Shown here: positions 11,462 through 23,550 of the stretch, one piece after another
Position numbering within the stretch: the first letter of the stretch is position 1
Layout of the letters: the number at the start of each line of letters is the position of its first letter
Assembly (NCBI RefSeq): GCF_030272615.1
Contig: NC_081412.1
Coordinates: forward strand, 138,078,747-138,142,746
Reading direction: 5' to 3'
From: Cryptomeria japonica
Lineage: Eukaryota > Streptophyta > Pinopsida > Cupressales > Cupressaceae
DNA: 64,000 nucleotides
Program-made: the position numbers and the translations under genes
The notes under the pieces: model-generated
What the model saw: the letters and a program-made list of their open reading frames with translations, nothing else
Databases searched by the model: none
Told to the model about the DNA's origin: nothing

Positions 11462-12354
11462 TGTTGGGAAAAATGGTGTCTCAACCTTGCATTTATGCGA
11501 GGTTACTATTTATAGTAAGTTTTTATTTGAGCACAAAATGGTGCGAAACTCTCCCTGAAGCTTCTGGTTGGCTAGATAAGCATTCCGGTAAAGTTGCGTC
11601 GTAAGGTCACAGCTAGTTTTGAAGATATTAAAGTTTTCGTCTTGGAGGGGTGCAATAAAATGTTTAAACTTAATTTTGGGGACTTTAGAGGCTCCGAAAC
11701 GCCCTAAAAAGTTGCTGTAACCAGCGAAGCGGGTTACGAGGTGATAGAGCACTTTGCGAGCTTTCCGGCGCTTCAAACGGTTCGTCAATCAGACACCCGG
11801 TTCTCAAGTTATGGCCTCCAGAAGTTTGTACTCCTGAAATAGGAAAAATAATTTGTATCGAATACATAAATGAGCTGTAAAAGGGAGCGACATGTGTTGA
11901 TGTGTGCTTTAACATGTCATAGGGCATCTAGAAGGGAGATAAGGTCGGCTACACCTTATTGGGTGGTTTTAGCCCATGGTTTTGTAATACCGTTTGATGG
12001 TTTCTTGTATTGTATCTCCTATTTATGAGGTGTGTGAGATAGAGGTTGTGTGTAAGAGTCTTATGGCTATTGAGTTGCCTCTGAATCTCTGATTAGTGGT
12101 ACTCCTGTGAAGAGCTTTCTCTGCAAGTATTTTGTAATCTGTTTTTGATTGCTGAATAAAATATTGAGCTGCTTTTGGAGGGTGGGGTTTTTCTCCCGAA
12201 AGGGTTTTCCCCACGTAAATCATTATGTTGTGGTATGATTGCTATTATATCTATTTCTATTTTTGTAACTGTTGTAATGATCTGAAAAAGTTTTGCATTA
12301 CCCTCCTCTCAAGGTTAGTGTAGGAAGTTGTTTCCGCTACTTAACTTCCTTACA
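11462..12354 (+). repeat. Copia-1 5' LTR
   Basis: 893 bp, nearly identical to 16579-17471 and to the minus-strand LTR at 60193-61086. It contains the promoter of the element; TATTTATGAGG near 12020 is a possible TATA-like site. Minus-strand open frames seen inside this repeat also appear in the other two copies and reflect the LTR sequence rather than genes. Confidence 0.95.
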
Positions 12355-12478
12355 AGTGGTATCAGAGCCTGATCACCTTTGGTTTCAATTGTGGGCAGTT
12401 GGGTTTTTTGAACTAATCCAGATTTGAGTGGGAGCTTGTGCAGAAGACACTTTTTGATCTTGTTATAGGATTATTCAG
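12355..12478 (+). promoter_or_regulatory. Copia-1 primer-binding site and leader
   Basis: TGGTATCAGAGC at 12357-12368 is the standard complement of the 3' end of plant initiator Met tRNA, two bases after the LTR end. A leader of about 110 bp follows up to the gag Met. Confidence 0.9.
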
Positions 12479-15400
12479 ATGGCGAGTTCGTCAGGGAGAA
12501 TAGAGGTGGAGAAATTTAATGGAAGTAATTTTGAGATGTGGAAGCTGAAGATGGAAGATCTGCTAATAGATCGAGATCTTTGGGATGTTGTTGATGCGAA
12601 TGTCCAAAGGCCCTCAGATCCTACTGCGGCAGCTCAGTATGATGTTATGGACCGAAAAGACAAGGGTCTAATCAGACTGTGCCTGGCAGACTCTGTTCTA
12701 ATCAATGTCCATGAAGAGAACTCTGCAAAGAAGCTATGGACTAAGCTTGGTGAGATGTATCAAGTGAAATCTTTATTAAATCAAATTTTCTTAAGAAAGA
12801 AATTGTATTCCTTGAAGATGGAAGAGGGTGGATGAATTGCAGACCACCTAGAAGCATTCAATATGATTGTGGCTCAATTAGTATCCGTCGGTGTTAAGAT
12901 GGATGAGGAGGAGAAATGTCAGATCTTGCTTTGTTCTTTGCCTGATTTGTGGGATTCTCTTGTTATGGCTATCGGTAGTACTTCTATTGTTTTGAAATCT
13001 GAAGACATGGTGGGTGCCCTACTCGGTGAAGAGATGCGAAGGAAGGTATCCATCAGTTCAAAGGAAGCCCTAACCGTTCGTGGAAGACCTAAGGAGAAAG
13101 GCAAGAAGAATGAGAAGCGCAGCAAGTCGAAATCCAAAGGGAGATCGAAATCTCCTGGAAAGTCCAAAGTCATTTGCTGGAATTGCGGTAAACCGGGTCA
13201 CATCCGTAAGGACTGCAAAGAAGAAAAGAAGAAGAAAAAGAAAAAGTTCGATTCTGATTCTGAGTCTGACAAGGAAGATGGCGATGCATTTATTGCGGCT
13301 TTGGCGACTCATGCAGGTAATGATGCCTGGCTAATTGACTCAAGTGCATCTTTTCATATGACTTCCAATAGAGATTGGTTTTCTGAATATGAAGGATTTA
13401 ATGGAGGTAAGGTGTACTTGGGTGATGATTCACCTCTAGACATTATTGGTCGAGGTAAGGTTAGAATCAGGTTTTCTGATGGTAGAATAAAAGGGATTAA
13501 TGGTGTGCTGCATATCCCTGGATTAAAACAAAACCTGTTATCTGTGAGCAAACTGATAGATGCGGGTGTGCAGGTAGTCTTTTCTGAAACAGGATGTAAG
13601 ATGATTAAGGGTGCTATGGTAGTTGCTAGAGGTGTCAGGTTTGACACTTTGTATAAGCTTGAAGCATACACTGTTGAGTGTAATAGCACTTCCGTAAAAA
13701 GCAAATCTGCGGATACTTCACTGGAAGATTTGAAGGTTTCACCTTCAGCAGATGGAAATGGTTTTTGGGTACCTAAGGGTGCTCTTTCGTCTGAAGCAAA
13801 GTTACCTGTAGAGAAGACTATGTTATGGCACCAGAGACTTGGCCACATTGGAGAAAAGGGTCTAAGGACCTTGAAAAATAAAAACCTTGTTGAAGGTTTG
13901 AATGACTGTAACCTTGACTTTGATTTCTGTGAGCATTGCATTTATGGAAAACAAAACCGCGTTCAGTTTTACTCGAGTTCTCATAAAACTTGTGATGTTT
14001 TGGATCTTATCCATTCTGATGTGTTTGGTCCAGTAGATGTCTCTTCGATTGGAAAATCCACATATTATGTTTCATTTATTGATGATTTTAGTAGAAGGAC
14101 ATGGGTTTATTTTCTAAAGAGTAAATCTGAAGTTTTTAGTCGTTTTAAAGAATTTAAAGCAATGGTTGAGTTGCAGACTGGAAAGAAAATAAAATGTTTG
14201 AGAACTGATAATGGCGGTGAGTTTTGCTCTAATGATTTTGATAGATTCTGTAAAGACTGTGGAATTAACAGGCAGAAGACAACTCCGTATTCTCCACAGC
14301 AGAATGGAGTTGCAGAAAGAATGAACAGGACACTGATGGAAAAGGCTAGGAGTATGTTGAGTGGTGCTGGTCTTGAACAAAAGTTTTGGGCTGAAGCTGT
14401 TGCCACTGCTTGCTACCTGATTAACAGGTCTCCTACATCAGCTCTTGTTGATAAAACGCCTATGGAAGCATGGTCAGGTCACAAGCCTTCATTGAGACAT
14501 CTTAGAGTTTTTGGTTGCGAGGCATATGCACATGTGCCAAAGGAGAAGCGAACAAAGTTGGAGAACAAGGCTGTGAAATGTATCTTCATCGGGTATAGTT
14601 ATGGTGTGAAAGGATACAAGCTTTGGGACCCTATTGCACAAAAGGTAATTCACAGTAGAAGTGTTATTTTTAGAGAAATTAAGTCTCCTTCTGTTACATT
14701 GCAGCCAGAATAGAGTAAAAAAGAAGATGTGATTCAATTTCCTTCTACACCTGAAAGAGTTGAATCAAGACCCCTAGATAGGCAAGAATTTGAGGAGAGC
14801 TCGTCTAGCTCTGAATCTTCAGAAGAGGAGGAAGAACCTCCAACTCAGCTTGTTCGAAGGTCTACAAGACATAGATAACCACCTGAAAGGTATTCACCTG
14901 ATGATTGGAGATGTATTTTTGCTCTGAATACTAGTGTGGATGAACCGAAATCTGTAGAAGAGGCATTAGGTATGAATGATGCAGAATCCTGGAAGATTGC
15001 TATGGAGGAAGAAATGGCAGCTTTGAAAAAGAATGATACATGGGATCTTATACCATTGCCTGAAGGACGAAAACCTGTTGGTTGTAAATGGGTGTTCAAG
15101 AAAAAGATTGGTTCAGATGGAAGCATTGAAAAGTATAAAGCAAGGTTAGTTGCAAAAGGCTACTCTCAGGTTGAGGGTGTTGATTACGGTGAGATATTTT
15201 CTCCTGTTGCAAAAATGACGTCCATTAGATTTTTGCTTTCTATTGCTACTGCTTATGATTTAGAGGTTGAGCAAATGGATGTGAAAACTGCTTTCCTTCA
15301 TGGTGATTTGGAGGAAGATATTTATATGACACAGCCGGAGCACTATGTGGTGAAAGGCAAAAGTAATTTGGTCTGTAAATTGAAGAAATCTTTGTATGGC

Positions 15401-16522
15401 CTCAAACAAAGTCCTAGGATGTGGTACCAGAAATTTGATACATATGTGTTGAGTTTAGGATTTGAACGTTCTAAATTAGATCACTGTGTTTATTATAAAT
15501 CTTATGGTGATCATTTCTTATTCATTGCATTGTATGTTGATGATATGTTATTCATTGGTAAAGGGAAAGGTATGATTTCAGAACTGAAGTCTCAGCTCGC
15601 TGCTAAATTTGAAATGAAAGATCTTGGTGCAGCAAAGCACATTCTTGAGATGGAAATTAGAAGAGATAGGGCGAACAGAAAGCTATGGCTAGGCCAGAGT
15701 AAGTATGTGAATTCAGTGTTACAGAGGTTCAACATGCAGAATTGTAGGCCATTGAGTGTTCCTTTTATAGTTGGAACGAAACTATTTGTTTCAGATTGTC
15801 CTACATCCCCATTGGAGATGGAAGACATGAGCAGAGTGCCTTACCAGAGTGCAGTTGGAAGCTTGATGTATGCTATGGTCTGTACTAGACCAGATATTGC
15901 CCAAGCAGTGGGAGTACTTTCTAGATATATGTCTAATCCTGGTAGAGTTCATTGGGATGCAGTCAAAAGAGTCTTCAGATATTTGAAGGGTACTTCAGAA
16001 TATTCTTTGTGTTATCATGGTAATTTAGTTGGAGACATGACTTCCCTTGATATCCATGGTTATGTAGATTCAGATTGGGCAGGTGATATTGATAGCAGAA
16101 GATCCACCAGTGCTTATGTGTTTACTTTGTTTGGTGGTGCAATTAGTTGGATGAGTAAGCGACAGGCTGTGGTTGCTTTATCCACTACTGAAGCAGAGTA
16201 TATGGCAGCTACTCATGCTTGTAAAGAGGCCATTTGGCTTAAGAGACTGTGTTCGGATATTGGAATAAAACAAGGTACAGTGACAGTTTACTGTGATAGT
16301 CAGAGTGCAATTAGCCTAGCTAAGAACCCGACATTTCATGCCCGGACCAAACATATTGATGTTCAGTATCATTTTGTTAGAGATATGGTCGAAGATGGTA
16401 GGGTGAAGCTGGTTAAGGTGGACACTTTGATGAATGTTGCAGATGCTTTAACTAAGGCTGTGAGCACAGAGAAGTTCAGATGGTGTTCAGAGTCTATGGG
16501 CCTTATGGCCCCTAGCAATTGA
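12479..16522 (+). pseudogene. gag-pol: Copia-1 gag-pol polyprotein, one frame with three premature stops
   Basis: 1,348 codons in a single phase from MASSSGRIEVEKF to TGA at 16520. Order: copia Gag (residues 1-230), CCHC knuckle CWNCGKPGHIRKDC (233-246), protease with D287 in IDSSASFHM (Ser where Gly is usual), integrase zinc site from H451 with CEHC downstream, catalytic D514 (LIHSDVFGP), D577 (LRTDNGGEF) and E613 (GVAERMNRT), which gives DX35E spacing, RT with YVDD at 1019-1022, and RNase H with DSDWAGD, STTEAEYM and CDSQSAISL. Stops are TGA at 12833, TAG at 14711 and TAA at 14876. There are no frameshifts. Copia-2 is open at the two pol stops; its gag lies outside the window. Probably non-functional unless helped in trans. 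Confidence 0.93.
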
Positions 16523-16578
16523 TTCATTGTGTTGACATTCCCTTCCGCTCATGCAAGGTGTTCGACAAGTGGGAGATT

Positions 16579-17471
16579 TGTTGGGAAAAATGGTGTCTCA
16601 ACCTTGCATTTATGCGAGGTTACTATTTATAGTAAGTTTTTATTTGAGCACGAAATGGTGCGAAACTCTCCCTGAAGCTTCTGGTTGGCTAGATAAGCAT
16701 TCCGGTAAAGTTGCGTCGCAAGGTCACAGCTAGTTTTGAAGATATTAAAGTTTTCGTCTTGGAGGGGTGCAATAAAATGTTTAAACTTAATTTTGGGGAC
16801 TTTAGAGGCTCCGAAATGCCTTGAAAAGTTGCCGTAATCGGCAAAGCGGGTTACGAGGTGATAGAGCACTTCGCGAGCTTTCTGGCGCTTCAAACGGTTC
16901 GTCAATCGGACACCCGGTTCTCAAGTTATGGCCTCCAGAAGTTTGTACTCCTGAAATAGGAAAAATAATTTGTATCGAATACATAAATGAGCTGTAAAAG
17001 GGAGCGACATGTGTTGATGTGTGCTTTAACATGTCATAGGGCATCTAGAAGGGAGATAAGGTCGGCTACACCTTATTGGGTGGTTTTAGCCCATGGTTTT
17101 GTAATACCGTTTGATGGTTTCTTGTATTGTATCTCCTATTTATGAGGTGTGTGAGATAGAGGTTGTGTGTAAGAGTCTTATGGCTATTGAGTTGCCTCTG
17201 AATCTCTGATTAGTGGTACTCCTGCGAAGAGCTTGCTCTGCAAGTATTTTGTAATCTATTTTTGATTGCTGAATAAAATATTGAGCTGCTTTTGGAGGGT
17301 GGGGTTTTTCTCCCGAAAGGGTTTTCCCCACGTAAATCATTGTGTTGTGGTATGATTGCTATTATATCTATTTCTATTTTTGTAACTGTTGTAATGATCT
17401 GAAAAAGTTTTGCATTACCCTCCTCTCAAGGTTAGTGTAGGAAGTTGTTTCCGCTACTTAACTTCCTTACA
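16579..17471 (+). repeat. Copia-1 3' LTR
   Basis: 893 bp, direct repeat of 11462-12354, preceded by the purine tract GTGGGAGATT and followed by target duplication TCACC at 17472-17476. Confidence 0.95.
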
Positions 17472-17476
17472 TCACC

Positions 17477-18055
17477 TTCCTCATGACTGGAATAACCAAG
17501 TCCATTGGTATTCTTGACTGGTTTGGTAGATTCAAGCTTTTGCTCTAACTTGATAGTGCTCTTGGTGAACTTAGCAAGTATTTCCTTTGACTCAGAGAGT
17601 TCTTTGGAAATAGCAGCATTTATTTCCAATAGGTTTTCATTCTCAGAGATGGCAATGTTCAGTTCTCCTTGCATGTCTTCCTTTCCCACTTTGCTTGCAT
17701 GGAGTTGAGTAGTTAGGGCACTGATCTCTTATTTCAGCCTAGAGATCTCATGATCTCTTTCTCTCACTAGATCTTTAGCTTTCCTCCGATTCTCAAGCTC
17801 TTGACACATCCAGATAGTCAGTCCTTCCAATTTCTTTCTCAGGTTGGAGTTTGATTCATTCAACTTATTTACTTCTGCAATTAGGGCTTCCATGTCTTCT
17901 TCATTTGAAGAACTATTTTCAGATAGCTCCACTAGCTTTTCTACATGTTCTCTCCTTTTTGCTTGAGATGCCTTGTATTTGACCACAAGTTCATCATAGG
18001 CTTGCTTAGACTGAGTGAGTCGATGAATAAGTTCCCTTATAGATTATTCCCCCAT
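17477..18055 (-). pseudogene. NA1 ORF1, 5' half: coiled-coil region of the Gag-like protein
   Basis: Begins at the Met shortly after the primer-binding site. The reading is Lys/Glu/Leu-rich and heptad-like (KLVELSENSSSNEEDMEAL, NKLNESNSNLRKKLEGL, ELSESKEILAKFTKS), predicting a long coiled coil. Two in-frame stops interrupt it, one a few codons after the Met and one near 17730. Copia-1 inserted just before the zinc-knuckle part. The same coiled coil plus knuckle design is found intact in NA2 ORF1, including a WMCQELENRRK / RFCKEIEDRKK-like match. Confidence 0.7.
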
Positions 18056-18105
18056 ATCTCTTTCCAAGTGGTTAAACTTATAGAAAGGTAGGCTCTGATA
18101 CCAAT
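18056..18105 (-). promoter_or_regulatory. NA1 primer-binding site and short leader
   Basis: On the minus strand ATTGGTATCAGAGCC (18091-18105) directly follows the LTR end CATCA. It is complementary to initiator Met tRNA, as in copia elements. Only about 35 bp separate it from the ORF1 Met. Confidence 0.9.
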
Positions 18106-19263
18106 TGATGAATACTAAGAGGGGGGGTGAATTAGTATGCCAAAAATCTTTGCACTTAAACACTTTACAAGACTGACAGTAAACTGATAAAATAGTTTAG
18201 CAAACAAACCGGTTAGCACACATGAAAACCAAATAGCAAATAATGCATTCACCCACAGAAGCACAAACACCATAACACATGAGATTTTGACGTGGAAACC
18301 CAAATGGGAAAAACCACGGTGAGATGGAACTCACAAGTAACTATCTACATAATAGGAACCAGATCCATTAAGGTCAGACTGGTTAAGGTCTTACAATGTT
18401 CTTTACCAGAACAGATCCTGTTAGGAATCTCAATCTTTGTTAGGAGATAAGTCCGATTAAAGACTACCTTGCTAGAGGATTTTAGATCCACAGATGTGAA
18501 CCACCTTGTTAGAGGATTTACAAAAGGCTTTTGGGCCTACCCGGTTAAGGACTACAAACTTGTCAAAGATGTGAGTAATCAACAAGTGTTTGATCTAGCT
18601 AGTAGCACAGATTGCTTGGTTAGATCCTTGGTAGCTCATTCCTAATGCACTCCAGCATTACTTCAGTCTTCTACACATTCATATTCTCTCCAACTCCTCA
18701 ATCACCTTAAACCCTAGCAACAATAGCAACAACATAAACTTTTGCTATATCCAAATCAACAACCTAAAACCCTAGACATGATGTCCTTATAAAGGAATCT
18801 GATTTCATGTCGGTCCAATAGGATTATATAACAATTTCCTAGGTTCAATGAACCTGGACATACTTGGTACCATGACACAAAAAGGCACCGTTTAGGTGTC
18901 GGCACCGTCAAACAATCAGTGGATGGTAACTCATCACAAAATGTCGGTTGGTAACTCATCACAGAGTATTACGAGTTCATACAAAATGTCGGTTGCCAAT
19001 TTGACAAAAATGAAGACTGGTAAAATTTGTTATGCTGCTTTAATCCCTCGTACTGCTTGGTATCCACTAACCGCTTGGGGTCAACATGTCGCTTCAGACC
19101 AGGAAACACATTCTGTAAAACACCAATGGTCTAAAGACTATAATACAACATACCAATTGGAACAAATACTAGTTGTGCTCAAACTCCTACATATAAAGGA
19201 GATCTCAATGCAAGTGTGTGTCCATCAATGACAATCACAACATAAACATCAAAAATGCCAACA
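18106..19263 (-). repeat. NA1 5' LTR (own orientation)
   Basis: 1158 bp, direct repeat of 5578-6728. Followed at 19264-19268 by AAAAC, the target duplication matching 5573-5577. Confidence 0.9.
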
Positions 19264-19268
19264 AAAAC

Positions 19269-22200
19269 CATAGCAATTGCCCCATTAAGGCTAAAAATCC
19301 TAGCAAAACCATCTACAATGCCAGTCATCCCATCAATCGAACTAGCAACAGTATCAGTAGCGGCAATAACATCACTAGTCCCCTTAGCAGCAACAACTAT
19401 ATTAGAATTCCCAACAATATTGACAACACTAGTAGTTCCAGCAGATTCATCACTACCAATACTTCCTGTATCAAATTCATTGATCCCCATAATTCTTCCT
19501 GCAGCACCAATCATTTCATCTACAAAAGTACATCAACCAATCACACCTACAATATTTAAGTCAAAAGATATCCCAATATGGTATAGTAATTGACTCTTGG
19601 AAAGTGACTCAGAAACTGACTCGTATGAGTGGGAATTTGATTCAGTGTAGCTTAACACTTCAAATGAGGAAGACACATCACCACCTCCACCCCACAAAGA
19701 CATCCCTGTTTACGGAGAAGCACAGATAAAGACCTCTTGGGTTCCTGAACCGAAAACTTCTTTCACAGATCCTACGTCACATCCTACACCTAATTCTGAT
19801 AGGGAGAGTACCATCAACAACCTTCACCACAACATCTTAACCCTCATTGACACATCTAAAAAACTCAACCTAATCGATGAGGTAATGCCCATTATCCATC
19901 CTAAACTCATCAAATGGAACCAACCTAATTCCCCATGTCTAGACCATTTCCAAAACGATGAGGCGCTCATTGACTTATTGGAACTACGGGATAACATACC
20001 AAGCGGGGATCACAAAGCTAGATTCGCCATTGACCTTAATAGTGCAGTATACTTTGGGGTGGATGCCAAACCTTTTAGCTGCAAAAATTTAACAATAAAA
20101 CATGGATCTTCCAGTGAAAACCACACTATGGCACTGTTTGATCCCACAAAAGTAAAAAGAAAGAGCGTATCCAATGGTGAAAACCTCTCTGAGGTGCCTG
20201 AGGATGAAAGGTTTGACATTCTTCCCTCTAGTACACAGTAGGAACGATCAATGATTCTCATCAAAGAAACCAAAGTATACAATGTGGGGACTCCTAAAAC
20301 TCCTCACCACATACATCTGGCATCTCTTTTGACTCCAGAGGAACAACCTAAGTTTGTCAAATTCTTCCTGAAGTGTCAGATTAACTTTGCATGGTCATAT
20401 GCAGACATGCCTAGTCTTGATCCAGATTTAGTCATGCATCACCTCACCATAGCAGAAGGAGCCAAGCCTGTCGAGCAGAAGCTTTGCAAGATGCATCCTA
20501 CGATTGCAGTACTAGTCAAAGCAGAACTTAAGAAACTCGTGGATGTTGGTTTCATTCGACCAATTGATTATGCAGATTGGATCTCCAATATTGTGCCTGT
20601 CAGAAAACCAAATGGGGGAATCCATATTTGTACTAACTTCAGAGATCTGAACAAGGAATGTCCTAAAGATGACTTCCCCCTACCAAATATCGACATCATA
20701 GTAGACCTAACAACAGGACATGCCATGCTTTCACTCATGGATGGTTTTTCAAGATACAATCAGATAAAGATTGCACTAGAAGATCAACATAAGATAGCCT
20801 TCACATGTCCATGGGGCACATACTACTAGAATGTAATGCCTTTCAGTCTAAAGAGTGTAGGAGCGACCTATGAATGAGCAATGACCACTATCTTCCATGA
20901 TATGATGCATACCATAATGGAAGATTATGTTGATGACTTATTGGAAAAATCACTCGGAAGAGAAGGTCATCTAAAAATATTAGAGAAAATCTTTGATAGA
21001 CAGGAACAATATCATGTTTGACTCAACCCAAAGAAATGTGTCTTTGGAGTAACCTTAGGGAATCTTCTAGGGTACATTGTCTCAAGAAAAGGCATTGAGG
21101 TTGACCCAACAAAGGTCAAAGAAATCATGGACATGCCACCTCCAAAGAATATTAGTCAGCTAAGGACACTACAAGGGTGGCTTCAATCTATCCGCAGATT
21201 CATTACACAACTGGCAGATAAATGTCACCCATTTACACACCTGCTACACAAAAATATCCGCTTTTAGTGGGATGCTAGATGCCAACAAGCATTCCAGATG
21301 CTTAAAGATTATCTCATGAATACGCCATTGTTGATCCCACCAAATCCTAGTAAGCCTCTATTGCTCTATATTTCAGCAACAAGTACAACATTGGGTGTAC
21401 TATTGGCACAACACAATGCAGAAGGGAAAGAGTGTGTTGTTTACTACATCTCTCACACACTGGTTGGCTATGAACTCAATTAAACCCCTATTGAGCGATC
21501 TTGCCTAGTAGTAATCTTGGTAGCCACTAAATTGAAGCACTATTTGTTAACACATAAAGTATAGCTCATTGCAAAGATCGATCCACTCAAGTACTTGCTT
21601 AGCAAAGCAGCATTGACAGGTCGCTTGGCCAAATGGATAATGATTGTCAATGAATTTGATATTGAGTATGTGGACTGTAAGGCTATCAAAGGACAAGTTA
21701 TTGCAGATCAGTTGGCTGATGCACCACTTATAGGCGATCATCCCCTCATTTCCAATTTTCTAGATGAAGAGATATTCACGATCACAACAACACAACCATG
21801 GAAACTCTACCTTGATGGTTCATACACTAGGCATGGCTTGGGGGCAGACATTTTGTTTATCACACCTCAAGGTGACAGCATCTTGAAGTCTTACAGGCTC
21901 ACATTTCCATGCAGAAAAAACATAGTTGAATATGAGGCCTTGATCATAGGACTCAGGCTAGCCATACAATGGAAGTTATAAGAACTACAAGTATATGGCG
22001 ACTCCCAACTAGTCATTCGACAAGCCATTGATGAATATCAGACTAAAGATGACAAACTCATGCCATACAAACAAATGGTGGACAGTTTAAAGGCATCATT
22101 TACTACTATCACCTTTGAGCAGATACCAAGAGATCATAATCAAGCTACTGATGCTATGGCTACTATTACATCTCTTCTAGATCTTCTGAAAAATTCAACA

Positions 22201-23550
22201 GGCTATGAGTTCTTAGTCAAACAGCTTTGGATTCCCGCTTATGATATCCCTAAATCCAAGATGATATGTCATCTTGTTGGTTCTGAATCCCCATGGTATG
22301 GTGAGTTTTACACCTACCTCCATGATCAAACATTTCGTCCTAACCAATCGAATAACCAACATAAAACCTTCATTCACCAAACTGCTCAATATACCATTAT
22401 TGTTGAAACCCTATACCAATGTAGTCTTGATGGTACTCTCCTTCGATGTCTGGAATAGGATGAGATAACAAAAGCCTTGGAAGAGGTACATGAAGGAATT
22501 TGTGGAACTCATGCAAGTGGCCCATCACTAGCTAAGAAGATCATATGAGCTAGATACTATTGGCCATCAATGGAAAAAGACTCCTATTACTTTGTCAGAA
22601 AGTGCAAAAAATGCCAAGTTCATGGAGACCTGATACATGCACTAGCATAGGAATTACAACCAATCACAACACCATGGCCCTTTTGTCAATAGGGACTTGA
22701 CCTTGTGGGTAAAATCCATCCTTCTTCATCCAACGGCCATAAATTCATTATTACTGCCACCAAATATTTCACAAAGTGGATCGAAGCTATTCCACTTACC
22801 CAAGTCACCAGCAAGCAGATCGTCTCATTCATCCTCAATTACATCATCTTCTAGTATGGTGTACCCATGTCCATCATCATAGATAATGGTCTTCCTTTCA
22901 AAAATCAGGATGTCCGTGAACTCTGTGAGAAATTTTACATCCAACACCACTTTTCCACTCCCTATTACCCACAAGGCAATGGTCAGGTTGAAGCATCAAA
23001 CAAGAACATATTAAGAATCCTAAAGAAGATAGTCAATGATGTCGGCCATGATTGGCATGTTCAATTGAATCCAGCACTATGGGCATATCGAACTAGCATT
23101 CGAACCCCTACAGGTGCAACTTCCTACTTATTGGTCTATGGTGCAGAAGCTATTTTACCTATTGAGGTTGAGATACCATCACTACAGGTTTCCTTGCATA
23201 ATATTATAGATGGTGAGGCCTATAGGGTCTCACGTCTTTAGAACTTAGAGCTACTTGATGAGAAACGACAAGCTACATACAATCATATCAAGGCCTATCA
23301 ATAGCGTATGAGCAGAAGCTATAATCATCGAGTTAGACCTCGCACATTCGAGGTAGGTGATCTTGTTCTTCAAGAGAATCCTCATAACCAACCAAACTGA
23401 GAACATCAGGGGAAGTTTGAATCAAACTGGCTGGGTCCATATGTTATCACTGCTGTATTTGGGTCCGGGGCATATTAGTTGGCTACTTCAGAAGGAGAAC
23501 CGCTAGTAGATCCAATCAACAACATGCACCTCAAATGGTTTTATACCTAA
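19269..23550 (+). pseudogene. pol: Gypsy-A pol: linker, RT, RNase H, second RNase H, integrase
   Basis: Continues the 4538-5577 frame in phase across the NA1 insertion. After a variable linker (19269-20240), RT is at about 20290-21010 with VPVRKPNGGIHICTNFRDLN, MDGFSRYNQI and YVDDLL. The first RNase H (21270-21720) reads LLLYISATSTTLGVLLAQ and lacks the usual first catalytic Asp. A second RNase H (21795-22165) keeps D (WKLYLDGSY), E (VEYEALIIGL), D (VYGDSQLVI) and D (NQATDAMA). Integrase has a CKKC site near 22605, D (GLDLVG), D (IIIDNG), E (GQVEASNK) and a C-terminal WLGPYVIT motif. At least 15 in-frame stops are present and no net frameshift. Not functional. Confidence 0.88.

Larger units (their letters stand above)
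11462..17471 (+). mobile_element. Copia-1: Ty1/copia element with complete LTRs, inserted in NA1 ORF1
   Basis: 6010 bp with 893-bp LTRs at 11462-12354 and 16579-17471 (ends TGTTGGGA and TTCCTTACA). Target duplication TCACC at 11457-11461 and 17472-17476. A primer-binding site matching initiator Met tRNA follows the 5' LTR and a purine tract GACAAGTGGGAGATT precedes the 3' LTR. Gag, protease, integrase and then RT-RNase H is the copia order. By eye I count about 16 mismatches between the LTRs, nearly all transitions, so it is the youngest datable insertion in the left nest. Copia-2 at 60193-64000 is a close sibling. The domain wording resembles the TNT1/Tork group. Confidence 0.95.
5578..19263 (-). 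mobile_element. NA1: non-autonomous LTR retrotransposon with Gag-like ORF1 and unknown ORF2
   Basis: Direct repeats at 5578-6728 and 18106-19263 are its LTRs, with TG...CA ends on the minus strand. The 5-bp duplication AAAAC lies at 5573-5577 and 19264-19268. On the minus strand the 5' LTR is followed by a primer-binding site complementary to initiator tRNA (18091-18105). The interior holds a coiled-coil plus zinc-knuckle ORF1 and a long ORF2. No protease, RT, RNase H or integrase motif is visible in its own sequence; all such motifs in the interval belong to the later Copia-1 insertion at 11462-17471. Without that insertion the element is about 7.7 kb. It inserted into Gypsy-A pol. NA2 at 36379-43406 is a divergent relative. 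Confidence 0.85.

Noticed and set aside
11510-12223. Minus-strand frames inside the Copia-1 LTR, also present at 16627-17340 and 60267-61038
   Set aside because: They recur only because the LTR recurs; changes between the three copies do not favour protein conservation.
19179-19593. Overlapping frames on both strands at the NA1-Gypsy-A junction
   Set aside because: The plus-strand frame is the Gypsy-A linker region; the others are shadows of it or of the NA1 LTR.
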